Of a DNA stretch of 64,000 nt, positions 35,935 through 44,402 are shown in pieces (position 1 is the first letter of the stretch; each line of letters opens with the position of its first letter). This stretch comes from Sphaerisporangium rufum (GTDB lineage: Bacteria > Actinomycetota > Actinomycetes > Streptosporangiales > Streptosporangiaceae), in assembly GCF_016863395.1 (NCBI RefSeq), contig NZ_BOOU01000003.1, forward strand, positions 62,001 through 126,000. Direction: 5' to 3'. Under the pieces are notes generated by a model. The model made no database searches, was not told where the DNA came from, and saw only the letters and a program-made list of their open reading frames with translations. A program made the position numbers and the translations under genes.

Positions 35935-37763
35935 CCGGAGACGACCAGCGCGCTGCCCCCGCCCCGGCGGGACGGCTCGGCGACCGCCTGCACCTTGCCG
36001 CGGCCGAGGAACTCCAGGCCGGTGGCCGCGCCGATCTCGGCCGGCGAGCCCGGCGCGAGCTGCAGCGTGTGGCCGCGGGCGGCGAGCTCGGCGCCGTAGC
36101 GGTCGATGAAGGCCTGCTCGGCCTGGGTCGCCGCGGCGTTGCGCTGGCTGGCCCGCGGCGCCGCGAGCGCCTCCGGCAGCGACATGCCGAACTCGAAGCG
36201 GTTGACCAGGATCTGCAGCACCGTGGTGATGATGGTCGCGCCGCCCGGCGAGCCGACGGCGAGCAGGGGCTTGCCGTCCTTCAGCACGATGGTCGGCGCC
36301 ATGGACGAGCGGGGCCGCTTGCCCGGGGCCGGCAGGTTCGGGTCGCCGGGCGCCGGGCCGAAGGTGAAGTCGGTCAGCTCGTTGTTGAGCAGGATGCCGC
36401 GCCCGGGCACCACGATGCCGCTGCCGCCGGTCTGCTCGATGGTGATGTTGTAGGCGGCGACGTTGCCCCAGCGGTCGGTGACCGTCAGGTGCGTGGTCTC
36501 CGGCCCTTCCGGCTGCTCCTTGCCGGCGCTCGCGCCGGGGGCCGGCGTGCCCGCCGGGCAGGGGTCGTAGGAGCCGTCCGGCGAGCCGGGCGCCGCCGGG
36601 TGCGGCATCGCCCGCTCGCCGATCAGGCAGGCGCGCTCCTTGGCGAACCCGTCCGACAGCAGCGCGGCGAGCGGCACGTCCACGTGGTCGGGGTCGCCCA
36701 CGTACTTGTTGCGGTCGGCGAAGGCCAGCCGGGACGCCTCCAGGTACTCGTGCAGGCCGACCTCGGGCAGCGCCTCCAGGATGTTCAGCCCTTCGCCGAC
36801 GGTCGAGCCGCCGGAGGAGGGCGGCGCCATGCCGTACACCTCCATGGTCTTGAAGCCGACCTTGGCCGGGGCGCGCTCCAGCGCCCGGTAGGCGCGCAGG
36901 TCCGACAGCTCCATCAGCCCCGGCCGCGCCACCCGCGAGGACCCCGGCCGCAGCGGCGGCCGCTTGACGGTGGCGACGACCTCCTGGCCGAGCCGCCCGC
37001 CGTACAGCCAGGAGCCGCCGCGCCGGCCGAGCTCGCGGTAGGTGGCCGCCAGGTCGGGGTTGCGGAAGGTGGAGCCGACCGGCGGCGGCGCGCCGCCCGG
37101 CAGGTAGAGCGCGGCGGTGGAGGTGAAGTCGGCGAACCGGGCGGCGTTCTGCGCGGTCTGGTCGAAGAAGGTCTGGTCGACGGTGAAGCCGCGCTCGGCG
37201 ACCTCGGTGGCCGGCCGGAGCGCCTCCTTCAGCGAGAGGGTGCCGTAGCGGCGCAGCGCCAGCTCCCACTGCGCCACGCTGCCCGGGACGCCGACCGAGA
37301 GCCCGCTGGTCACCGCGGCGTCGAACGGGATCGGCGCCCCGTTCTCCTGCAGCGACGTCTCGGTCATCGCCTTGGGCGCCTCCTCGCGGCCGTCGATGGT
37401 GACGACCCGCCCGCGCCTGGCGTCGTAGTAGACGATGAACCCGCCGCCGGCCAGGCCCGCGGAGTAGGGCTCGGTGACGCCGAGGGTGGCCGCCGCGGCG
37501 ACCGCGGCGTCCATGGCGTTGCCGCCCTTCTTGAGCACCTGCAGCGCCGCCTTGCTGGCGTCGAGGTCGACGGTGGCCACCGCCCCGCCGTACCCCTCGG
37601 CGACCGGCACCTTGGCCGGGCGCTGCCCGTGCCGGTCCGGCGCGGCCACCCCGGCGTCCCCGGGGTCACGGGCGGGGACGGCGGCCTGGGCGGCGGGAGG
37701 AAGGACAAGTGTCAGCGACGCGGCGACCCCGGCGAGGGGTACGGTCACGCGGCGAATGCTCAT
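35922..37763 (-). CDS. Gamma-glutamyltransferase (secreted)
   Basis: A 613-residue N-terminal-nucleophile hydrolase proenzyme that hydrolyses or transfers the gamma-glutamyl group of glutathione-like peptides outside the membrane. The ATG at 37763 has GAGGTG 5 bp upstream and gives a signal peptide ending PPAAQAA. The large subunit carries GGNAMDAAVAAAATLGV and the substrate loop GLAGGGFIVYYDAR. Autocleavage is expected before T424 in ETTHLTVTDRWGN, followed by the lid and GSPGG motif of the small subunit. Full length for the family. It diverges from a two-component system across about 250 bp. Confidence 0.95.
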   Translation of the reverse strand: MSIRRVTVPLAGVAASLTLVLPPAAQAAVPARDPGDAGVAAPDRHGQRPAKVPVAEGYGGAVATVDLDASKAALQVLKKGGNAMDAAVAAAATLGVTEPYSAGLAGGGFIVYYDARRGRVVTIDGREEAPKAMTETSLQENGAPIPFDAAVTSGLSVGVPGSVAQWELALRRYGTLSLKEALRPATEVAERGFTVDQTFFDQTAQNAARFADFTSTAALYLPGGAPPPVGSTFRNPDLAATYRELGRRGGSWLYGGRLGQEVVATVKRPPLRPGSSRVARPGLMELSDLRAYRALERAPAKVGFKTMEVYGMAPPSSGGSTVGEGLNILEALPEVGLHEYLEASRLAFADRNKYVGDPDHVDVPLAALLSDGFAKERACLIGERAMPHPAAPGSPDGSYDPCPAGTPAPGASAGKEQPEGPETTHLTVTDRWGNVAAYNITIEQTGGSGIVVPGRGILLNNELTDFTFGPAPGDPNLPAPGKRPRSSMAPTIVLKDGKPLLAVGSPGGATIITTVLQILVNRFEFGMSLPEALAAPRASQRNAAATQAEQAFIDRYGAELAARGHTLQLAPGSPAEIGAATGLEFLGRGKVQAVAEPSRRGGGSALVVSGSRH

Positions 37764-37864
37764 GGAGCACCTCAATCCCTAGATCGCATTGAACATCTAT
37801 TCACAGGTCCGCGACCGAGGTCAATGATCGTTAAAGTCCACCGCCCTGCATACGGTACGTTATC

Positions 37865-37874
37865 GTATATATAC
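37865..37874. promoter_or_regulatory. AT-rich palindrome in the GGT/kinase divergent region
   Basis: GTATATATAC is a perfect 10-bp palindrome in an unusually AT-rich stretch (about 37840-37885) between the gamma-glutamyltransferase and the kinase. Such GTAT...ATAC boxes are typical of GntR/YtrA-type operators, but no GntR gene is in the window. It could also be part of a promoter -10 region. Confidence 0.4.
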
Positions 37875-38009
37875 TGTCTGTAGCCATATGTCGTGTTGAT
37901 CCGGGCGGTGCGGCACCCGCCGCCGGGCGGCGGCTACCGACGGGGCCGTATCGGGCACTGCGCCGGACGGACGATGCGGCCGGCGGGCGCACCGGCGTAC
38001 GGTGCAGGC

Positions 38010-39221
38010 GTGGCCACGTCCCGATACCGCCGGTCCGACCTCGCGCTGCCGCTCGTCGTGCTGCTCTTCCAGGTCTGGGCGACGCTCGGCGCGCAGACCT
38101 GGCAGGTGAACAACGGCGTGGACTCCCGGGTGCCGCTGGACCCGCTCGGGTTCGGGCTGCTGGCGGCCGGCCCGCTCGCCCTGACCGCCCGCCGCGCCCA
38201 TCCGGTGGCCGTGCTGTGGATCACCTCCGCCGTCACCTGCCTGTACATCTGGCTCGGCTTCGCCTACGGCCCGGTCTTCGCCGCGCTGGGCATCGCGGTC
38301 GCCAACGCGATCCTCACCGGCCACCGCCGGCACGGCTGGGGCGCCGGGGCGGCGCTGTTCGCCTTCTTCACCGCCTACACCGGCTGGACGCTGGGCAGAC
38401 CGCAGGACTGGTTCCACCACGGCGCGGTGGCGGCGGTCATCCTGGTGGTGCTGACCGCGGCCGAACTGATCCGCGCCCGGCGCGACCAGCGCCTGGAGCG
38501 CGAGCGGGTGCAGCTGGAGGAGTCACGGCGCCAGGCCAGCGAGGAGCGGCTGTCCATGGCCCAGGAGCTGCACGACGTGCTGGGGCACAGCATCTCGCTG
38601 ATCCACGTGCAGGCCTCCACCGCGCTGCACCTCATCGACGAGCATCCCGAGCAGGCGCGCACCGCGCTGAGCACGATCAAGCACGCCAGCAAGGACGTGC
38701 TCACCGAGATGCGCTCGGTCCTCGGCGTGCTGCGCGACGGCGCGCCGCGCACGCCCACCGCGCACCTGGCCCAGCTGGACGAGCTGATCGCACTGGTCGA
38801 GCGGAGCGGGACGCCGGTCACCCGCCGGACCACCGGCGTCCCCCGGCCGCTGCCGCCCGGCATCGAGCGCGCCGCCTACCGCATCGTCCAGGAGTCGCTC
38901 ACCAACGTCACCCGGCACGCCCCCGGCGCCCGCACGGTGGTGACGCTCGACTACGGGCCGCGGGAGCTGCTGGTCGGCGTCGACGACGACGGCGGCACGG
39001 CGACGCCCGGCGCGCTGGCGGCCGAGGGCGGCGGGAACGGCATCCCCGGCATGCGGGAACGCGCCGCCGCGCTGGGCGGCTCGCTGGCCGCCGGGCCGCA
39101 CCGGTCCGGATTCCGGGTCGAGGCCCGCCTTCCCCTGCCGCCCGCCCCGGGCGCCGACCCCGTCGAGGACACCGAGGACACCGAGGACACCGAGGACACC
39201 GAGGACACCGAGGGACACTGA
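38010..39221 (+). CDS. NarL-type sensor histidine kinase (HisKA_3)
   Basis: A 403-residue kinase starting with GTG (VATSRYRRSDLALPLVV). Four or five TM helices occupy residues 10-150, then a coiled coil (RDQRLERERVQLEESRRQ) leads to the HisKA_3 box with H188 in AQELHDVLGHSIS. The ATPase part has YRIVQESLTNVTRH (N box) and NGIPGMRERAAALGG (G box). The C terminus ends in five EDT repeats encoded by a 9-bp tandem repeat. The response regulator follows with no gap. Signal unknown. Confidence 0.92.
   Translation: MATSRYRRSDLALPLVVLLFQVWATLGAQTWQVNNGVDSRVPLDPLGFGLLAAGPLALTARRAHPVAVLWITSAVTCLYIWLGFAYGPVFAALGIAVANAILTGHRRHGWGAGAALFAFFTAYTGWTLGRPQDWFHHGAVAAVILVVLTAAELIRARRDQRLERERVQLEESRRQASEERLSMAQELHDVLGHSISLIHVQASTALHLIDEHPEQARTALSTIKHASKDVLTEMRSVLGVLRDGAPRTPTAHLAQLDELIALVERSGTPVTRRTTGVPRPLPPGIERAAYRIVQESLTNVTRHAPGARTVVTLDYGPRELLVGVDDDGGTATPGALAAEGGGNGIPGMRERAAALGGSLAAGPHRSGFRVEARLPLPPAPGADPVEDTEDTEDTEDTEDTEGH
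39165..39209 (+). repeat. 9-bp tandem repeat (GAGGACACC x5) in the kinase C terminus
   Basis: Five exact head-to-tail copies of GAGGACACC encode (EDT)5 just before the kinase stop. The 9-bp unit keeps the frame, so copy number could vary by slippage without destroying the gene. Confidence 0.95.
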
Positions 39222-39869
39222 ATGATCAGGATTCTGCTGGCGGACGACCAGGCCCTGGTGCGGGCCGGCTTCCGTGCCCTGCTGGACGCCCAGGACGGCA
39301 TGGAGGTGGTCGCCGAGGCCGCCGACGGCGCCGAGGCGGTCCGGCTGGCCGAACGCCACCGGCCGGACGTGGTGCTGATGGACATCCGCATGCCCGGCAC
39401 CGACGGGCTGACCGCGACCCGCCGGATGCCGGTCGGGGTGCGGGTGATCATCCTGACCACCTTCGAGCTGGACGAGTACGTCTTCGAGGCGCTGCGCGGC
39501 GGGGCCAGCGGGTTCCTGGTGAAGGACACCGAGCCGCCCGAGCTCATCCAGGCGGTGCGGGTGGTGGCGGCGGGTGAGGCGCTGCTGTCGCCGAGCGTCA
39601 CCCGGCGGCTGATCTCCGAGTACGCCTCGCGCGCCAAGGAGCCGCACCGGGCACCCGGGCTGGACCAGCTCACCGAGCGGGAGCGCGAGGTGCTGGCGCT
39701 GGTCGCGACCGGCCTGACCAACGACGAGATCGCCGGCCGGCTCTACATGGCCCCGGCGACGGCCAAAACCCATGTGAGCCGCGCGATGACCAAGCTGCAC
39801 GCCCGCGACCGGGCACAGTTGGTCGTCATCGCCTACGAGTCCGGGCTGGTGCGCCCGGGCTGGCGCTGA
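39222..39869 (+). CDS. NarL/LuxR-family response regulator
   Basis: A 215-residue regulator whose ATG directly follows the kinase TGA. D54 in DVVLMDIRMPGTDG is the phospho-acceptor; FLVKDTEPPELIQA is the usual end of the receiver. The LuxR helix-turn-helix (about 145-205) reads LTEREREVLALVATGLTNDE and APATAKTHVSRAMTKL. It forms a two-component system with the upstream kinase. Targets are not visible; the long inverted repeats before the downstream subtilase gene are one candidate. Confidence 0.95.
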   Translation: MIRILLADDQALVRAGFRALLDAQDGMEVVAEAADGAEAVRLAERHRPDVVLMDIRMPGTDGLTATRRMPVGVRVIILTTFELDEYVFEALRGGASGFLVKDTEPPELIQAVRVVAAGEALLSPSVTRRLISEYASRAKEPHRAPGLDQLTEREREVLALVATGLTNDEIAGRLYMAPATAKTHVSRAMTKLHARDRAQLVVIAYESGLVRPGWR

Positions 39870-39940
39870 GCGGCCGGTACGTGGCCGAACTGGACCGATC
39901 TTGACTCGGCCACCGGAGATCACAGCGGGCACCTTGGGTA

Positions 39941-39983
39941 GCTGATCACTACGTACAGTGATCAGCGGCCGCCCGGCGGCCGC
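39941..39983. promoter_or_regulatory. Two adjacent inverted repeats upstream of the subtilase gene
   Basis: A 26-bp inverted repeat (arms GCTGATCACT and AGTGATCAGC, 39941-39966) directly abuts a GC-only one (arms GCGGCCGCC and GGCGGCCGC, 39965-39983). They end 23 bp before the subtilase ATG. The first resembles an operator; together they could fold in the leader RNA. No T tract follows, so an intrinsic terminator is unlikely. Confidence 0.55.
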
Positions 39984-40006
39984 GGAGCCGATCAAGGGTA
40001 GGCCCG

Positions 40007-41476
40007 ATGAGAATCCGTCCCACTGGCCAGTTCGACCCGAGCCGGGCGCGGCGCCGGCTCTCGGCGCCGGCGCTCCTGCTCGGCGTCCTGCTGGCGATGT
40101 CCTCGGTCGCGCACGCCGCCGCCCCGGCGTCCCGCCACGATCCGGTCGAGGTCACGATGGCCCCGCCGCCGGTCGGCATCCCCGGCCAGTACATCGTGCG
40201 GCTGAACCCCGGCTACTCCGTCGCCGACGTGGTCGTCCCGCTCGACGTGCAGCCCAAGTACGTCTACACCACCGTGGTCAACGGCTTCACCGCGAAGCTG
40301 ACCCCGGCCCAGGTCGTGGAGGTGCGCAGCCATCCGGCGGTGCACGCCATCGAGCAGGACGCCCGGGTTCGCCCGCTGGACGGGCCCGGTGCCGGCGACC
40401 CGCCGGGACCGGCCGCGGACGCCACGCCCACCACCGCCCCACGCCCGATGGTCCGCCCCACCGTCCGCCCCACCCCCACCGTGCGGCCGACCGTCCGCCC
40501 GGCCCCGCACCCGACCGTCCGTCCCACCGTGCGGCCGACGCCGACCGCGCTGGCCACGCCGACCCCGACACCGACCGTGCGCCCGACCGTGCGCCCGGCG
40601 GTGCCGCCCGGCCCGCCCGCCGCCATCATGCCCGGCGCGCTTCCCCCGGTGGCCACCACCTCCTGGGGCCTGGACCGGATCGACCAGCGCCGGCTGCCGC
40701 TGGACGGCCTGTACAGCGGCCGGCACGACGGCACCGGGGTGACCGCCTACATCATCGACAGCGGCATCGACCTGCGGAACACCCAGTTCACCGGCCGGCT
40801 GGTCCGCGGCTACGACGCGGTCGGTGACGGGTACAACACCCAGGACTGCCTCGGGCACGGCACCATGGTCGCCGGCATCGTCGGCGGCACCACCTGGGGC
40901 GTGGCGCGCAAGGTGAAGCTGTCCCCGGTGCGGGTGCTCGGCTGCGACGGTTCGGGGTCCTTCTCCGGCATCATCGCCGGCTTCGACTGGGTGGCGCGCA
41001 ACGCCGTCAAGCCGGCGGTGGCCAACGCCTCGCTCGGCGGGCCGAAGTCGGCGGCGGCCAACGCCGCGGCCAACGGGCTCGCCGCCGCGGGGATCTTCAT
41101 GGCGGTGGCGGCCGGCAACAACTCCGGCGACGCCTGCGACATCTCGCCGGCCAGCGCGCCGGGGCCGCTGACCCTCGGCGCCTCCGGCCGCACCGACGTC
41201 TTCGCCTACTTCAGCAACTACGGCGCCTGCGTCGACGTCATCGGGCCCGGCGTCTCGATCACCTCGGCCAAGCTCGGCGGCGGCAGCACCTCGGGCAGCG
41301 GCACCTCGTTCGCCTCGCCGTTCGCGGCGGGCATGGGAGCCCTGTTCAAGCAGGCCTACGGCGACTACTCCTCGGCCATCGTGCACGACTGGATCAGCCG
41401 CGCCGCCACGACCGGGGTCATCAGCGGCATCCCGGGCGGCACGCGCAACCGGATGCTCTGGCTCGCCAATCTGTGA
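40007..41476 (+). CDS. Secreted S8 subtilase with inhibitor prodomain and VRPT-repeat linker
   Basis: A 489-residue serine protease of the proteinase K branch. After a signal peptide (ending AMSSVAHA) comes an I9-type prodomain (about 58-125, PGQYIVRLNPGYSVADVV). An unusual segment (about 140-200) follows, made of VRPT/VRPTPT repeats. The catalytic domain has D251 in YIIDSGIDL, H284 in LGHGTMVAG and S434 in SGTSFASPFAAG, plus the oxyanion-hole region AAGNNSG. Linkers of this kind normally sit C-terminal to the protease; here it separates prodomain from enzyme and should be removed on maturation. Confidence 0.93.
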   Translation: MRIRPTGQFDPSRARRRLSAPALLLGVLLAMSSVAHAAAPASRHDPVEVTMAPPPVGIPGQYIVRLNPGYSVADVVVPLDVQPKYVYTTVVNGFTAKLTPAQVVEVRSHPAVHAIEQDARVRPLDGPGAGDPPGPAADATPTTAPRPMVRPTVRPTPTVRPTVRPAPHPTVRPTVRPTPTALATPTPTPTVRPTVRPAVPPGPPAAIMPGALPPVATTSWGLDRIDQRRLPLDGLYSGRHDGTGVTAYIIDSGIDLRNTQFTGRLVRGYDAVGDGYNTQDCLGHGTMVAGIVGGTTWGVARKVKLSPVRVLGCDGSGSFSGIIAGFDWVARNAVKPAVANASLGGPKSAAANAAANGLAAAGIFMAVAAGNNSGDACDISPASAPGPLTLGASGRTDVFAYFSNYGACVDVIGPGVSITSAKLGGGSTSGSGTSFASPFAAGMGALFKQAYGDYSSAIVHDWISRAATTGVISGIPGGTRNRMLWLANL

Positions 41477-41686
41477 TCGGGCCGCCGGCCCCGGGCACCC
41501 CACGGGTGCGCCGGGGCCGGCGCAGCCGCTGTGTGCAAGATGTCGGATTTATCAACATAACCGGTAGGCGTCGCGTCACCCGAGACACCGGTACGGGCCC
41601 GCTGCCGGGTCAAACGCGGATCCCCGGACGGCAAGAAGCCGTCGATTGTGTTCCATAGCTTTGGATCACGTGCGACTCTGTCCCCC

Positions 41687-43102
41687 ATGACGTGGTGGCA
41701 TGGTCAACCAGAGTCGGCGGTCACCGGACCCGCCGTGCCGATGCCCCGCACGCCCGAGCCGGGCCCCGAGCCCGGCGAGGGCGACCTGCTGGGCGCGGCC
41801 CGGGCGGGCGATCCCGGCGCCGCGCACCGGCTGGGCCGCCGGTACGCCCAGCGCGGCGACCGGTCCGCCGCCCGCCACTGGTGGGAGCGCGCCGCCGGGG
41901 CCGGCAACATCGACAGCGCCTACAACCTCGGTCTCTGGCACGAGAAGCACGGCACCGTCGACGAGGCGGTCACCTGGTACGAGGTGGCCGCCGGGGCGGG
42001 CGACGCGGAGGCCGCGGTCAACCTCGCGACGCTGCTGCTGGAACAGCGCGGCGACGTCCGCGGCGCACGGCAGTGGTTCGAGAGCGCCGCCGCGTCCGGG
42101 TCCCGGCCGGCCGCCCGCCGGCTGGCCCTGCTGTGCGAGGACATCGGCGAGGCCGCCGCCGCCCGGGAGTGGCACCACCGCGCGGCGGTGGCGGGCGACC
42201 TCGCCTGCGCCAACGACCTGGCCTTCCTCAGTTACACCGGCGGCGACGAGCCCCAGGCGCACGCCTGGTGGGAGTACGCGGCCCGCGGCGGGCACGCCGG
42301 CGCGGCCTACCATCTGGGCCGGCTGCTGCACGCGGGCGGCGACGCCCACGGCGCCGAGACGCTGTACCGGCTGGCCGCCCGGGACGACCACCCGGGCGCC
42401 GCCGCCCAGCTCGGCCGGCTGGCCCTGGACCGTCGCGACCTGCGAGCCGCCCGGGCCTGGCTGGAGCGGGCCGCGCACGCCGGGCGGGTGGAGGACCAGC
42501 GGATGGCCGGGATCGTCTGCGTCGAGCTGGCCGACTCGGCGGGGGCCTGCCACTGGTTCGGCCGGGCCGCGGCCGGCGGCGACCCCGAGTCGGCCTACCA
42601 CTTCGGGCTGCTGCTGATCACCGAGCACGACGACCCGGGCGGCGGACGGCACTGGCTGCGCCAGGCCGCCGCCCGGGGTCACCATGGCGCGGCGCTGGAG
42701 CTGGCCGCGCTCGCGGGCGCGCCCGGCGTCCCCGCGCCGGGCGGCGGCGCGCCCGGGGACCGGCCGCCGCTGTGGGACCGGCCGGTGGCGCCGGAGCTCG
42801 CCGCCCGCGCCGAGCTGGCCGTGGCCGCGGCGGGCCGGCGCGACGGCAGCGCGCTCCGGCCGGCCGACCTGACCGAGATCCTCGGCACCTGGGACCTGCT
42901 CGCCCGCCGGCTGCGCGAGCCGATCGACGCGATCGCCTGGCTGACCGAGCACAGCGGGCTGCCCGGTTCGGCGGTCGAGCACCTGCGCGCGGTGTGCGCC
43001 ACCCTGCTGGTGCCCGGCACCGCGCCGTGGCCGACGCCCGCCGAGGTCGAGCACGTGCTGGCCACCGCGCGCGTGCTGCGGGCCCGGCTCGGCCTGTCCT
43101 GA
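41687..43102 (+). CDS. Sel1-like/TPR repeat protein
   Basis: A 471-residue cytoplasmic protein made of about eight Sel1-like repeats of 33-36 residues, each with the pattern A..LG.......G....A..W...AA..G (for example DEAVTWYEVAAGAGDAEAAV and GDAHGAETLYRLAARDDH). The C-terminal 110 residues form a separate helical region (LTEILGTWDLLARRLREPID) of unknown type. Sel1/TPR solenoids are protein-protein scaffolds. The ATG at 41687 was chosen over an upstream in-frame ATG because it begins the conserved part (MTWWHGQPE). Confidence 0.85.
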   Translation: MTWWHGQPESAVTGPAVPMPRTPEPGPEPGEGDLLGAARAGDPGAAHRLGRRYAQRGDRSAARHWWERAAGAGNIDSAYNLGLWHEKHGTVDEAVTWYEVAAGAGDAEAAVNLATLLLEQRGDVRGARQWFESAAASGSRPAARRLALLCEDIGEAAAAREWHHRAAVAGDLACANDLAFLSYTGGDEPQAHAWWEYAARGGHAGAAYHLGRLLHAGGDAHGAETLYRLAARDDHPGAAAQLGRLALDRRDLRAARAWLERAAHAGRVEDQRMAGIVCVELADSAGACHWFGRAAAGGDPESAYHFGLLLITEHDDPGGGRHWLRQAAARGHHGAALELAALAGAPGVPAPGGGAPGDRPPLWDRPVAPELAARAELAVAAAGRRDGSALRPADLTEILGTWDLLARRLREPIDAIAWLTEHSGLPGSAVEHLRAVCATLLVPGTAPWPTPAEVEHVLATARVLRARLGLS

Positions 43103-43155
43103 CCGCACTGGCCGCCCGAAGACAGGCCGGCCCGGCACAGGCCGGGCCCGCTCAA

Positions 43156-43214
43156 GACAGGCCCGCCCAGGACAGGCCCGCCAGGACAGGCCCGCTCAGG
43201 ACGGGCCCGCTCAG
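43156..43214. repeat. 14-15-bp tandem repeats between convergent genes
   Basis: Four head-to-tail copies of GACAGGCCCGCTCAG-like units (43156, 43171, 43185, 43200), with more degenerate copies back to about 43120. The last copy contains the TGA of the alanine dehydrogenase gene. No stable terminator is otherwise visible in this convergent gap. Confidence 0.85.
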
Positions 43215-44323
43215 CCGAGCACGCCGGCGAGCGGCGCGCAGGGCAGGCCGTGGGCGTCGGCGACCGGGCGGTAGGTCACCTGGCCGGCGTGGGTGTTCAG
43301 CCCGAGCGCCAGCGCCGGGTCGGCGCGCAGCGCCTCCCGCCAGCCGAGCCCGGCCAGCCGGACGGCGTACGGCAGCGTGGCGTTGGTCAGCGCGTAGGTG
43401 GAGGTGTTGGCCACCGAGCCGGGCATGTTGGCCACGCAGTAGAAGACCGAGCCGTGCACCCGGTAGGTGGGGTCGGCGTGCGTGGTCGGCCGCGAGTCCT
43501 CGAAGCAGCCACCCTGGTCGATGGCGATGTCCACCAGCACCGAGCCGGGCCGCATCCGGGACACCAGCTCGTTGGACACCAGCGTCGGCGCCTTGGCGCC
43601 CGGGATGAGCACCGCGCCGATCACCAGGTCGGCGCGCAGGACCGCCTGCTCGACCGCGTAGGCGGTGGACACGACGGTCTTCAGCCGGCCCTGGTGCACG
43701 GCGTCGATCCGGCGCAGCCGGTCGATGTCCACGTCCAGGATGGTCACGTCGGCGCCCATGCCCACCGCGATCTGCGCGGCGTTGAGCCCGGACACCCCGC
43801 CGCCGATGACCACGACCGAGGCCGGCGCCACGCCGGGCACCCCGCCGGGCAGCACCCCCCGCCCGCCGTTGAAGCGCATCAGGTTGTACGCGCCGACCTG
43901 CGGCGCCAGCCGGCCGGCCACCTCCGACATCGGGGCGAGCAGCGGCAGCGCGCCGCCCGCCTGCACGGTCTCGTAGGCGATGCCGGTGACCCCCCGGGAG
44001 AGCAGCGCGTCGGTGCACGCGCGCGACGCGGCCAGGTGCAGGTAGGTGAACAGCACCTGCCCCTCGCGCATCCGGTGGTACTCCTCGGCGATCGGTTCCT
44101 TGACCTTGAGGATCATCTCGGCCTCGGCCCACACCGCGTCCGGGCCGTCGAGGATCTTCGCTCCGGCGGCGAGGTACTCCTCGTCGGGGATCTGCGAGCC
44201 GAGTCCCGCGTCGCGCTGGACGTACACCTCGTGGCCGTGCCGGGTCAGCTCGTGCACGCCGGCCGGGGTGGCGGCGACACGGTACTCGTGGTTCTTGACC
44301 TCGGCGGGCACGCCGATCTTCAT
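43211..44323 (-). CDS. ald: Alanine dehydrogenase
   Basis: A 370-residue NAD-dependent enzyme interconverting L-alanine and pyruvate plus ammonia. Family features: [20 protein letters not shown] with the substrate Arg, the Lys in ILKVKEP, the His in FTYLHLAA, the nucleotide fold [21 protein letters not shown] and the closing [21 protein letters not shown]. Full length. It lies 79 bp downstream of an omega-aminotransferase gene on the same strand, so it probably recycles alanine formed by that enzyme back to pyruvate. Confidence 0.97.
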   Translation of the reverse strand: MKIGVPAEVKNHEYRVAATPAGVHELTRHGHEVYVQRDAGLGSQIPDEEYLAAGAKILDGPDAVWAEAEMILKVKEPIAEEYHRMREGQVLFTYLHLAASRACTDALLSRGVTGIAYETVQAGGALPLLAPMSEVAGRLAPQVGAYNLMRFNGGRGVLPGGVPGVAPASVVVIGGGVSGLNAAQIAVGMGADVTILDVDIDRLRRIDAVHQGRLKTVVSTAYAVEQAVLRADLVIGAVLIPGAKAPTLVSNELVSRMRPGSVLVDIAIDQGGCFEDSRPTTHADPTYRVHGSVFYCVANMPGSVANTSTYALTNATLPYAVRLAGLGWREALRADPALALGLNTHAGQVTYRPVADAHGLPCAPLAGVLG

Positions 44324-44402
44324 CTCTGGTGCTTTCCTTCCGGACGGGCGGTGATGGTGGTACGCGGCCCGTCCCCGGCGGCGGCCGGGCGGGCCACGGG
44401 TC

